Shown: positions 7,820 through 17,821 of the stretch, one piece after another | Position numbering within the stretch: the stretch's first letter is position 1 | How the letters are laid out: each line of letters begins with the position of its first letter | Source: Bradyrhizobium jicamae | Lineage (GTDB): Bacteria; Pseudomonadota; Alphaproteobacteria; Rhizobiales; Xanthobacteraceae | Direction: 5' to 3' | Assembly (NCBI RefSeq): GCF_018130215.1 | Contig: NZ_JAFCKQ010000020.1 | Location: forward strand, 60,421-124,420 | DNA length: 64,000 nt | Position numbers and translations under genes: made by a program | The notes under the pieces: model-generated | What the model was told of the DNA's origin: nothing | The model's input: the letters and a program-made list of their open reading frames with translations, nothing else | The model's database searches: none

Positions 7820-9496
7820 CTATTTCTTCGCCGGACGCACCGGGGCGGAGAACTGCTCGGTGCGGTCGCGCTCGGTCATGTCGACGACGGTGTCCATCGG
7901 CGCGGTGAGCTCGTAGACGTAGGAGACGTCGGTGAAATAGCGCTTCGCGGTGCCGCCGAGCGCTTCCGGCGCGACGCGATCGAGCAGGATCAGGCCGAAA
8001 TCGCTATCCACCCGCCGCGTCGCCTCGCTGGTGTTGAACTCCTCCCAGCGGAAATGGAAGACCGTATCCTGGTCCTCGCCGGTGACCTCCCAATTGGCGA
8101 CGATGTGCGGATGCTTGCCGACAAGCGACAGGCCTTCGTCGGAATGCGAGGCGAGCTCGAAGAACAGCAGTGACAGCGACTGCGCCGCGCGGGCGCTGAC
8201 GGTGATGTCGGGGCCGTTCACCGCGATGCGATCGGCATGCGGGATCGAGCGCGATTCGAACAGCCCCTTCAGCTTGACGCCCTGCCACTGGCTCTCGCTG
8301 AGCAGCGTCACCACGTTCGACATCGCATGGATGCGCCCGATCAGCAGCTCGCGCGCCACGTCGATGTCCGCACCGTGGCGCAGTGTGCGGGTCACGATCG
8401 ACTGGATCACCGCAAGGATGTTCTTGACGCGATGATTGAGCTCGTCGATGACGGCCGTCAGCCGCCGCTCGAAGCCGATCCGGACCTCGATCTCGCGGCT
8501 GAGGCGCAGGTTGTTGTAGGCGACATAGCCGAACAGGCCGCAGACGATGCCGGTCAGCGCGAGGCCAATCGCCGCGACGATGGTCGCGGTCTGCTGCGCG
8601 CGCACCGTGGCGTTGCTCTTGGCATAATAGTCGAGCGACCAGTCGCGACCGCCGAATGTCACGGTGCGTACCATCGACGGCGCCGGTCCGTTTTGGCGCA
8701 CCGCGCGCGAGGTGACCACGCCCTGCTCGTTGGCGGTGAACTCGTCGTTGGAATCGCGTGGGTCCTTCAGCGCCACCGCGAACAGCGAGCTATCGTCATT
8801 GGTCAGCATCAGGGACGACAGCTCGTAGGAAAAGGTGACGAAGCCGGCCGGCTCCGACGCGCCCTCCGGGAACACCGGCGCGGCCAGGACGACGCCGACC
8901 GGACCGTTGATCCGCAACAGCGGGATCGGATCCGACGCCACCGGCTTGGCCTCCGCCATCGCCTGCGCCAACATCGGGCCGACCACCGAATGACGGTCGA
9001 ACGCACGGCCCGGGATGTTCAGGGTCTCCGGGTTGCGCGGCTCGACGTCCATCAGGACGTTGATCGGCTTGTCGAGCGCCTTGATGTCGAGCGGCTGATC
9101 GTCGAAATCGCGGATCTGTGGGTTGGTGAAGCCGGCGGCCTTCAGTTCGGCCTCTGCCGCCGTCAGTTCGTTCGGCCGCAGCCGCGCGATCCAGGCCGCG
9201 ACGACGAAATCGGTCTTGAAGGCGTAGATCGCCGAGCGAAGCGGCTGCAGCATGTTGGCCTTTACCGTCGACGGTGCCTTGAATAGCCCCGAGGCCACCC
9301 GCGCCAGGAGCTCGCGCTCGGTCAGACGGTCCTGCACCAGGCTGGCGTGGACATCGATCGCCCGTGCCAGCGCGATGCCGTCGAGCGCCAGCTCCTGATC
9401 GTGCACCCGATAGGCGGCCAGACCGGAGAGCAGGACTCCGATCAACGCAATCAAGCCGACGATAAAGCCCAGCCGAACCACTCGCTTACTCGGCAA
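7820..9496 (-). CDS. CHASE-domain HWE-family sensor histidine kinase with altered N-box
   Basis: A 558-residue membrane sensor. One N-terminal helix (FIVGLIALIGVLLSGLAAY), a periplasmic CHASE-type sensor (about 35-280), a second helix (near 300-320), then an HWE/HisKA_2 kinase core: phospho-acceptor His355 in ELNHRVKNILAVIQS and a C-terminal ATPase-like domain with DFGLILLDRV. The N-box, normally ELATNA in this group, reads ELASHS, putting His451 where the ATP/Mg-binding Asn should be. The frame begins at TTG 9496, directly after an in-frame stop, so little more N-terminus is possible. HWE kinases often feed PhyR, and phyR is 7 kb away, but no direct link is visible. No response regulator is adjacent. 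Confidence 0.85.
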   Translation of the reverse strand: MPSKRVVRLGFIVGLIALIGVLLSGLAAYRVHDQELALDGIALARAIDVHASLVQDRLTERELLARVASGLFKAPSTVKANMLQPLRSAIYAFKTDFVVAAWIARLRPNELTAAEAELKAAGFTNPQIRDFDDQPLDIKALDKPINVLMDVEPRNPETLNIPGRAFDRHSVVGPMLAQAMAEAKPVASDPIPLLRINGPVGVVLAAPVFPEGASEPAGFVTFSYELSSLMLTNDDSSLFAVALKDPRDSNDEFTANEQGVVTSRAVRQNGPAPSMVRTVTFGGRDWSLDYYAKSNATVRAQQTATIVAAIGLALTGIVCGLFGYVAYNNLRLSREIEVRIGFERRLTAVIDELNHRVKNILAVIQSIVTRTLRHGADIDVARELLIGRIHAMSNVVTLLSESQWQGVKLKGLFESRSIPHADRIAVNGPDITVSARAAQSLSLLFFELASHSDEGLSLVGKHPHIVANWEVTGEDQDTVFHFRWEEFNTSEATRRVDSDFGLILLDRVAPEALGGTAKRYFTDVSYVYELTAPMDTVVDMTERDRTEQFSAPVRPAKK

Positions 9497-9637
9497 TCAG
9501 GGGGTGGCGAAAAGGGATGGAAGGCATCTGACGTCTGCGGGAGCGGCGACGGATCAACAAACGATGCGCGCCTGCCGCGGCGGAATATGGAATGGCGATC
9601 ATCGGTACGCAACAAGAGCCGAACGGCAACATTAACG

Positions 9638-9671
9638 CTGGCGCCGCCCGGCCGATCTTTGGCGGCGCCAG
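9638..9671. repeat. Strong intergenic hairpin between ureG and the HWE kinase
   Basis: A perfect 11-base inverted repeat (CTGGCGCCGCC 9638-9648 with GGCGGCGCCAG 9661-9671) and a 12-base loop. It lies downstream of ureG on the minus strand. There is no T run on either side, so it is at best a weak terminator or an RNA-stabilising stem. Confidence 0.5.
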
Positions 9672-9780
9672 AGGTTGCTAATCGGCAAAGTTGGGAATTG
9701 TTCCGACGATTGCGCAACTTTTTTGCGGCGGACCTGCGATTGGCGGCTGCCGTAGCTAGCGTCGCCACAATCGTTAACGC

Positions 9781-10428
9781 CTAGCCCGCCTTGGCGACCT
9801 TGCCCTTGGCCTGCGACCGAAGGCCGCCCTTGGTCTCGATGAAGCTGACGATGCTGTCGAGACCGTCGCTCTTCTTCAGGTTGGTCATCACGAATGGCCG
9901 CTCGCCGCGCATCCGCTTCGCGTCGGTGTCCATCTTTTCCAGCGACGCACCGACATGGGGGGCGAGGTCGATCTTGTTGATCACGAGCAGGTCGGATCGC
10001 GTGATCCCGGGACCGCCCTTGGACGGGATCTTGTCGCCGGCGGCAACGTCGATCACGTAGATGGTCAGGTCCGCCAGCTCGGGCGAGAAGGTCGCAGCGA
10101 GGTTGTCGCCGCCGGACTCGATCAGCACCAGGTCGAGGTTCGGAAACTTGGCGCGCATGTCGGCGACCGCGGCGAGATTCATCGAGGCGTCCTCGCGGAT
10201 CGCGGTGTGCGGGCAGCCGCCTGTCTCGACACCGGCGATGCGATCTGCCGTCAGCGACCCCGAACGTACCAGGAACTCGGCATCCCATTTGGTGTAGATG
10301 TCGTTGGTGATCGCCGCGATGTCGTAGCGTTCGCGCATCGCCTTGCAGAGCAGGTCCATCAGCGCGGTCTTGCCGGAACCGACCGGACCGCCAACGCCGA
10401 CACGCAATGGGCCGTGAGAAGTGGGCAT
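9781..10428 (-). CDS. ureG: Urease accessory GTPase UreG
   Basis: UreG is the SIMIBI-class GTPase that powers nickel delivery into urease, working with UreD, UreF and UreE. The 215-residue protein has the P-loop GPVGSGKT near residue 14, ESGGDNLAATFSPELAD with the Cys-Pro-His nickel motif upstream (GGCPHTAIREDASMN), and NKIDLAPHVG for guanine specificity. The C-terminus carries an extra basic tail (RSQAKGKVAKAG). It is the last gene of the urea block and is separated from ureF by a 162-base gap filled with an intergenic repeat, unlike the tight spacing upstream. Confidence 0.97.
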   Translation of the reverse strand: MPTSHGPLRVGVGGPVGSGKTALMDLLCKAMRERYDIAAITNDIYTKWDAEFLVRSGSLTADRIAGVETGGCPHTAIREDASMNLAAVADMRAKFPNLDLVLIESGGDNLAATFSPELADLTIYVIDVAAGDKIPSKGGPGITRSDLLVINKIDLAPHVGASLEKMDTDAKRMRGERPFVMTNLKKSDGLDSIVSFIETKGGLRSQAKGKVAKAG

Positions 10429-10436
10429 GTCAATCC

Positions 10437-10590
10437 ATCCATTGTCGTCCCGGCCTGGTGCACAAGCCGGGATCCATTACCCCAGAAGTGAATCGTTTCG
10501 CGAAGCCGGAGCCGCAGCCCTTCATAACCCGAACATCGGTGGTCATGGGTCCGGGCCTGCGCCGGGCCGCCGCGCGGACAGTCTCGTGCA
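10437..10590. repeat. Composite intergenic palindromic repeat between ureF and ureG
   Basis: The left end (GTCCCGGCCTGGTGCACAAG then CCGGGATCCAT) is roughly repeated in inverted form at the right end (CATGGGTCCGGGCCTGCGCC then GGGC). An inner stem CCCGGC/GCCGGG lies at 10449-10454 and 10466-10471. I recall similar elements between genes of Bradyrhizobium and Rhodopseudomonas. It interrupts an otherwise tightly packed operon. Confidence 0.6.
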
Positions 10591-11322
10591 TCATGACCGG
10601 AACAGCCTCGTATATTGCGCCTCATGGCGGAGGCTGGCGAGATCGGCGCGGAACGTTGCGCTGCCGAGATCGTCGAGCGATGCAGCGCCGGCGCGCCGGG
10701 CGGTCTCGGCGACATCAGGTTCGAGAGCGGCCAGCACGCGCTGGCTGTCGGTTTGCCCCAGCGGGATCAGCCGGCTCCCTGCAGAGATCCAGTTGGAGAC
10801 CACGGCGTGCAGGAAAGCGTGCAGTGCCGGCGCCAGCGGAATGCCATGCGCAGCGCTGACGAGGCCGACCGCGACCGGATAGACGACCGAGCCGTCGCAC
10901 GTCGCAACCATGGCGTCGAGGCCTGCGGAATTCCACGCTGCGCGCGCGATATCGATGAAGGCGCGGCCTTGCGTCGTGGTCTCGAGCTGCCGCTCGCGCG
11001 AAGGCACGAAGGCGGCGGCGAGTTCGGCGATCTCCTTGAGGGTGGCATCGTCGTGCCCCGATGCCGCGCGGTGGCTCTGCGCCAGGAAAACGCTGTCGCA
11101 AAATCCGCTGCCGTCGGCGAGCATCGCTGCAAGCCAGTCGCGCAGCGATGCGGCGTCCGTGATGTCGCCCGCCTCCACCGCCCATTCGATGCCTGAGGAA
11201 TAGGAGAACGCGCCGACCGGAAAGGACGGCGACAGCCATGTCATCAGGCGGTACAGCGCCCGCGCCTCCTCTTCCGTCATCCCGCCGCTGCCAGCGGCGG
11301 GATTGTGCTCATTTGTGGTCAT
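10591..11322 (-). CDS. ureF: Urease accessory protein UreF
   Basis: UreF forms the UreD-UreF-UreG activation complex and acts on the UreG GTPase during nickel insertion. The product is 243 residues from ATG 11322, with family segments LMTWLSPSFPVGAFSYSSGI, EWAVEAGDITDAASLRDWL and the C-terminal SRLIPLGQTDSQRVLAALEP. This start overlaps the end of ureE by 14 bases. A second possible start (MTEEEARALY) lies 14 codons downstream, immediately before the conserved region. The reading frame stays open upstream to 11580, but there it is only the shadow of the ureE histidine-rich tail. Confidence 0.95.
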   Translation of the reverse strand: MTTNEHNPAAGSGGMTEEEARALYRLMTWLSPSFPVGAFSYSSGIEWAVEAGDITDAASLRDWLAAMLADGSGFCDSVFLAQSHRAASGHDDATLKEIAELAAAFVPSRERQLETTTQGRAFIDIARAAWNSAGLDAMVATCDGSVVYPVAVGLVSAAHGIPLAPALHAFLHAVVSNWISAGSRLIPLGQTDSQRVLAALEPDVAETARRAGAASLDDLGSATFRADLASLRHEAQYTRLFRS

Positions 11323-11950
11323 GAGCATGGGAGTGGTCGTGATCGTGATGCTCGTGGCCGCAATGCTCGTCATGGACATGGCCATCATCGTGATGGTGAT
11401 CACCGCGATGATGGTGATCATGCCCGTGATCATGGTGATGGTGATGGCCATGGGCATGCGCGTGGCTATGCGCATGGTCGTGCCCGCCATGAGCATCCGC
11501 GTGCGCCTCGGCATCGGCGTGGCCGGCATAGGCGCCGCCCTCGGGATCGAACGGCGCTTCGATCTCGATGACGCGGGCACCCAACCCCTGCACCATCGCC
11601 TCGATCACGTGATCGCGGCGGATGCGCAGACCCTTCGGCATGATCTGCGTCGGCAGATGGCGGTTGCCGAGATGCCAGGCGACCCGGATCAGATGATGAG
11701 GATCGCTGCCGCGGATTTCGAGCAGCGGCTCCGGCGCCGCGACCACCTCGACCAGGCGGCCGTCCTCCAGCACCAGCGCATCGCCGCCCCGCAAGGCGAC
11801 CGCGGTCTCGAGATCGAGCAGGAACTCGAGCCCGCGCGTGCCTGACATCACCATCCGTCGCCGATGACGGTCGTCGAAATCGAGCACGACGGTGTCTGCC
11901 GGCGCCTCCTTCCAGCGATGCTGTCCGAAAACCTTGGTCGCGCGGATCAT
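11309..11950 (-). CDS. ureE: Urease accessory nickel chaperone UreE with long His-rich tail
   Basis: UreE delivers nickel to the urease activation complex. The 213-residue protein has the usual UreE N-terminal peptide-binding domain and C-terminal metal-binding domain (HLGNRHLPTQI contains the conserved metal His). From about residue 150 it runs into a tail made mostly of His with Asp, Gly, Glu and Ala, plus one Cys (EHCGHEH), ending HAHDHK. His-rich tails are known in some UreE proteins and bind several nickel ions; this one is long, with more than 35 His by eye. The stop overlaps the ureF start. Confidence 0.96.
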   Translation of the reverse strand: MIRATKVFGQHRWKEAPADTVVLDFDDRHRRRMVMSGTRGLEFLLDLETAVALRGGDALVLEDGRLVEVVAAPEPLLEIRGSDPHHLIRVAWHLGNRHLPTQIMPKGLRIRRDHVIEAMVQGLGARVIEIEAPFDPEGGAYAGHADAEAHADAHGGHDHAHSHAHAHGHHHHHDHGHDHHHRGDHHHDDGHVHDEHCGHEHHDHDHSHAHDHK

Positions 11951-11968
11951 CGAAACCTGCCCAATGCG

Positions 11969-12268
11969 TTAGATCTTTTCGACCTTGCCGTCGCTGATGA
12001 TCTCGATCACCGTCGGCGCGGTCTTCATCTGCGCGGAATAATCCCGCCACACCCTCATGTGCGGAGCCCTGGCGTGCGCGTTGAGGTCGTCGCGGGTCTC
12101 CCAGCGCTCGACCACGACATAGAGATTGGGGTCGTTGACGCTGACATGGCCGTCATAGGAGAGGCAGCCCTTCTCCTTGCGGGTCTCGACGGTGCAGGCC
12201 TTGTGCCCCCTGATGAAGTCGTCGCGGTTCTCCGGCTTCATCGGCGTGGTGGCAATCACGTAGATCAT
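11969..12268 (-). CDS. ABM-fold small monooxygenase-like protein (copy 1)
   Basis: A 99-residue protein of the antibiotic biosynthesis monooxygenase (ABM, dimeric alpha/beta barrel) family: MIYVIATTPMKPENRDDFI, an ETRKEKGCLSYDGHVSV core and a VVERWETRDDLNAHARAPHM segment. Members are small cofactor-free monooxygenases or of unknown activity. It is a paralogue of the next gene upstream (12290-12589) with the same length, and both lie between ureC and ureE in the urease operon with gaps of about 20 bases. No role in urease maturation is established to my knowledge; involvement is inferred from position only. Confidence 0.82.
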   Translation of the reverse strand: MIYVIATTPMKPENRDDFIRGHKACTVETRKEKGCLSYDGHVSVNDPNLYVVVERWETRDDLNAHARAPHMRVWRDYSAQMKTAPTVIEIISDGKVEKI

Positions 12269-12289
12269 AGATATTCTCCGTCTTCTTGC

Positions 12290-12589
12290 TTAGCGCACGT
12301 CGACCTTCTCCGGCGTGATCACCTCGATCTTCGGCGGCGCGGCCATGCATTTCACTGCGACCCGGCCAAACGTCTTCATGTGCTCGGCGGCGCGATGCGG
12401 CACCAGCGCCTCGGCGTTGTCCCACTGCTCGACGAACACCATCTTGCTGTGGTCGGTGACGCTCTCGTGCAGATCGTAGGCGATGTTGCCCGGCTCCTTC
12501 CGGGTCTCCTTGATGCAGGCCGTCGCCGCGGCGATGAACTCGGCACGGGTCTCGGGCTTGATGGTCAGCGTGGCGACGACGTAAATCAT
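12290..12589 (-). CDS. ABM-fold small monooxygenase-like protein (copy 2)
   Basis: A 99-residue ABM-fold protein, paralogous to the downstream neighbour. Shared features are the MIYV start, KPE-R-[DE]F near residue 12, ETRKE and E-G/P-[CN] around 30, the FVEQWDNAEALVPHRAAEHM segment matching VVERWETRDDLNAHARAPHM, and a C-terminal PP-IEVI-EKV. The pair clearly arose by tandem duplication. It lies 49 bases after ureC. Such proteins usually form dimers; a hetero-assembly of the two copies is possible. Function unknown. Confidence 0.82.
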   Translation of the reverse strand: MIYVVATLTIKPETRAEFIAAATACIKETRKEPGNIAYDLHESVTDHSKMVFVEQWDNAEALVPHRAAEHMKTFGRVAVKCMAAPPKIEVITPEKVDVR

Positions 12590-12638
12590 TGAAATTCCTC
12601 CCGGTTTTCTCTTTTGATTACAGATACCGGGAGCGGTT

Positions 12639-14354
<1,716 letters not shown>

Positions 14355-14355
14355 C

Positions 14356-14910
14356 TCAGCCCCCTGTGTCAGCCAGCGCGGCCTTCGCGCGCGCAACGGT
14401 GTCATCGAAAATGCGGTCGAGCCGCGGATTGATTCCCCGGCAACCGGCAACCACCCGATCGGCCCAGGCCGCATAATCGGCGAGATCGCCGCGCTCATCC
14501 GCACTTGGATGCGGCACGATCCGGGCACCGATATTGCTGATCTTGTCGGCGGTCTTGATCAGCTTTGCATCGGTAGATTTATGCGGAGCGTCCTCGATCT
14601 GCTTCTGCCGGCGCACCGGTTGCGGCAGGCTCATGTCGTCAGTGCATTCGACGACCAGCGAGGCGACGCGCGTGCCGAATCTCCGGGCGAGTTCCTCGCG
14701 CGTCGTCTCGGTATCCTCGATCGTGTCGTGCAGCCAGCCGGCCGCGACCAACTCGGCATCAACCCCATCGGTGACGACTGCGAGCAGGTTGGCGACCTCG
14801 GCCAGATGATTGATATAGGGCTCATTGCCACGCCCCTTGCGCGCCATTCCGTTGTGGCGGCGCGCGGCAAGCTCAGCTGCTTCGGAAATGAGGCGGATCG
14901 CGGAGAGCAT
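14356..14910 (-). CDS. MESH1-like HD hydrolase in the urease operon (copy 1)
   Basis: A 184-residue HD-domain protein resembling the stand-alone ppGpp hydrolase / MESH1 group (the hydrolase half of RelA/SpoT without synthetase or TGS-ACT domains). Metal and catalytic residues are present: H35 (PYINHLAEVA), HDTIED at 61-66, and KTADKISN with D122 and N126. It sits between ureB (4-base gap) and ureC (1-base gap), so it is translated with the urease subunits. The substrate is unproven: ppGpp, NADPH (known for human MESH1) or another nucleotide are possible. It is paralogous to the HD gene between ureA and ureB. Confidence 0.82.
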   Translation of the reverse strand: MLSAIRLISEAAELAARRHNGMARKGRGNEPYINHLAEVANLLAVVTDGVDAELVAAGWLHDTIEDTETTREELARRFGTRVASLVVECTDDMSLPQPVRRQKQIEDAPHKSTDAKLIKTADKISNIGARIVPHPSADERGDLADYAAWADRVVAGCRGINPRLDRIFDDTVARAKAALADTGG

Positions 14911-14914
14911 GGGT

Positions 14915-15220
14915 TTACAGCTTGCCCTTCACCTCGGCCCGAAAGCCGTAGATGACGCGCTTGCCGGCCAGCGCGACCAGCTGGACATCACGAGTCTGGC
15001 CCGGCTCGAAACGCACGGCGGTGCCGGCGGCGATGTCGAGGCGCATGCCGCGGGCTTTCTTGCGGTCGAACTTCAGCGCCGGGTTGGTTTCGAAGAAATG
15101 ATAGTGCGAGCCGACCTGGATCGGGCGGTCGCCGCTGTTGGCAACCGACACCGTCACCGTCTTGCGGCCCGCATTGAGCTCGATCTCGCCATCCTTGATG
15201 AAGAGTTCTCCGGGGATCAT
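14915..15220 (-). CDS. ureB: Urease beta subunit UreB
   Basis: Small beta subunit of urease, 101 residues, starting MIPGELFIKDGEIELNAGR. It has the family segments ANSGDRPIQVGSHYHFFETN and GMRLDIAAGTAVRFEPGQTR. It packs against UreC and UreA in the (ABC)3 enzyme and provides no catalytic residues. The ATG (15220) overlaps the stop of the upstream HD-domain gene by four bases (ATGA), and another HD gene follows four bases after its stop. Confidence 0.97.
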   Translation of the reverse strand: MIPGELFIKDGEIELNAGRKTVTVSVANSGDRPIQVGSHYHFFETNPALKFDRKKARGMRLDIAAGTAVRFEPGQTRDVQLVALAGKRVIYGFRAEVKGKL

Positions 15221-15789
15221 GCCTTGGCTCCTTCTGCCATGCGAGCGCTGATTGCGGCGCGCGCCTCCGCCGTTGCGGTGTCGAATGCAGTGTCGAGGAT
15301 TGGATTCAATCCACGGCAATGACTGATGACCTGCCCGGCCCAATCGACGTAGTCCTGCATGCGATCGGCACCCCAATCGGTTGGTGGATCGAGCGCCAAA
15401 GTCCTGACGTTGCTGGTCGCGTCGGCAATCTTGAGCAGCTTTGCGCGCGGGCTCTTCTTCGGCGCAGTTGCGATCTGGAGCCGCTTGCGCTCCATCTTGG
15501 GCAAGCTCTTGTCATCGGTAACCTCCATCACGAGGGAGGTAATGTCCGCCCCGAACTGCTCGCGCAACTCGTCGGGGCCGGTCTGGGTATCCTCAATCGT
15601 ATCATGCAGGTATGCGGCAGCGATCAGCGCTGTGTCGTCGCCTCCGGTTGCCTCCGACAGGAGATCGGCAACCTCCGCAAGATGATTGAAATAGGGTCGC
15701 TGCCGCAGCCCCTTGCGGCGCTGGTCGGCGTGCCGCTCCGCGGCGAAACGGACGGCACGCGTGACGAGGCGTGTGCCCTCCGGCATCAT
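15217..15789 (-). CDS. MESH1-like HD hydrolase in the urease operon (copy 2)
   Basis: A 190-residue HD-domain hydrolase, paralogue of the one after ureB. H36 (PYFNHLAEVA), HDTIED at 62-67 and KIADATSN with D123 and N127 keep the metal-binding set, and the MEVTDDKSLPKMERKRLQ segment is typical of MESH1-like enzymes. Start ATG 15789 (MMPEGTRLVT) overlaps the ureA stop by four bases; the alternative ATG is one codon later. Its stop overlaps the ureB start by four bases. This double coupling places it firmly inside the ureA-ureB transcript. In vivo substrate unknown. Confidence 0.82.
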   Translation of the reverse strand: MMPEGTRLVTRAVRFAAERHADQRRKGLRQRPYFNHLAEVADLLSEATGGDDTALIAAAYLHDTIEDTQTGPDELREQFGADITSLVMEVTDDKSLPKMERKRLQIATAPKKSPRAKLLKIADATSNVRTLALDPPTDWGADRMQDYVDWAGQVISHCRGLNPILDTAFDTATAEARAAISARMAEGAKA

Positions 15790-16088
15790 CGGATCGGCTC
15801 GTGCACGGTGACCAGCTTGGTCCCGTCGGGAAACGTCGCCTCGACCTGGATATCGTGGATCATCTCCGGGATCCCGGCCATCACCTGGTCGCGGGTCAGG
15901 ACCTTGGCGCCGGCCTGCATCAGCTCGGCAACCGTGCGACCGTCGCGCGCGCCCTCGACGATGAAATCGGTGATCAGCGCCACGGCCTCGGGATGGTTCA
16001 GCTTGACGCCGCGCTCGAGCCTGCGGCGCGCCACCATGGCCGCCATCGAGACCAGGAGCTTGTCCTTTTCGCGGGGAGACAAATTCAT
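15786..16088 (-). CDS. ureA: Urease gamma subunit UreA
   Basis: Gamma subunit of urease, 100 residues, starting MNLSPREKDKLLVSMAAMVA. Family segments include RRLERGVKLNHPEAVALI, the VEGARDGRTVAELMQAG stretch and the C-terminal DGTKLVTVHEPIR. It lies 46 bases after ureD; its stop overlaps the start of the HD-domain gene (ATGA). Length and sequence are normal for alphaproteobacteria, where ureA and ureB are separate genes. Confidence 0.97.
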   Translation of the reverse strand: MNLSPREKDKLLVSMAAMVARRRLERGVKLNHPEAVALITDFIVEGARDGRTVAELMQAGAKVLTRDQVMAGIPEMIHDIQVEATFPDGTKLVTVHEPIR

Positions 16089-16134
16089 GCGAGCACTCTG
16101 AAAGCGTTGAAAGGTTTGGTTGAGCCACAGGCTT

Positions 16135-17070
<936 letters not shown>

Positions 17071-17121
17071 ATCCGCCCGACACTCCCACAGGTACGCGCC
17101 GCAGCAAGCGACGTCATCTTG

Positions 17122-17817
17122 TCACAGCGCCATCTGGCGGCTGATCTCGGTCGGATCGAGGTTCGCGCGGTCGCAGGCATATTTCACCGCGCCCCGGTCC
17201 ATCACGGCGAAACTGTCGCCGAGTTCGCAGGCAAAGTCGAGATATTGTTCGACCAGCACGATCGCGATGTTGCCGAGGTTGCGCAGGTAGGAGATGGCGC
17301 GGCCGATATCCTTGATGATCGACGGCTGGATGCCTTCGGTCGGCTCGTCCAGCAGCAGGAGCTTTGGCCGCATCACCAAAGCGCGGCCGATCGCGAGCTG
17401 CTGCTGCTGGCCGCCCGAGAGGTCGCCGCCGCGGCGGCCGAGCATGGTCTCCAGCACCGGAAACAGCGAGAACACGTCGTCGGGGATGTTGCGGTCCTCG
17501 CGCTTCAGCGGACCGAAGCCGGTCTTGAGGTTCTCCTCCACCGTCAGCAGCGGGAAGATCTCGCGGCCCTGCGGCACGAAGCCGATGCCGCGGCGCGCCC
17601 GCTCGTATGGCTTCAGCGTCGTGATGTCCTTGCCGTCGAAGTTGATCGTGCCCGAGGCGATCGGATATTGCCCGACCATGGCGCGCAGCAGCGAGGTCTT
17701 GCCGACGCCGTTGCGCCCGAGCACGCAGGTGACCTTGCCGGGCTCGGCGCTCAGCGACACGCCGCGCAGCGCCTGCGCCGCACCGTAGAACAGGTTGATG
17801 TTTTCGACCTTCAGCAT
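17122..17817 (-). CDS. urtE: Urea ABC transporter ATPase UrtE
   Basis: Second ATP-binding subunit of the urea importer UrtABCDE, LivF-like, 231 residues. Walker A GRNGVGKTS, signature LSGGQQQQLAIGRAL and Walker B KLLLLDEPTEGIQPSII are intact. EQYLDFACELGDSFAVMDRG is typical of UrtE. It lies four bases after urtD and 51 bases before ureD, so import and hydrolysis genes probably share a transcript. Confidence 0.95.
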   Translation of the reverse strand: MLKVENINLFYGAAQALRGVSLSAEPGKVTCVLGRNGVGKTSLLRAMVGQYPIASGTINFDGKDITTLKPYERARRGIGFVPQGREIFPLLTVEENLKTGFGPLKREDRNIPDDVFSLFPVLETMLGRRGGDLSGGQQQQLAIGRALVMRPKLLLLDEPTEGIQPSIIKDIGRAISYLRNLGNIAIVLVEQYLDFACELGDSFAVMDRGAVKYACDRANLDPTEISRQMAL

Positions 17818-17821
17818 CGCT

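Noticed and set aside
11323..11580. N-terminal extension of ureF
   Set aside because: The Met/Ile/Thr-rich extension is the shadow of the ureE tail in another frame; UreF proteins start near the chosen ATG.
11303..11845. Hydrophobic Met/Val/Ile-rich frame on the plus strand
   Set aside because: It is the reverse of the His-rich tail codons of ureE. The hydrophobic look is an artefact of CAT/CAC codons read on the other strand.
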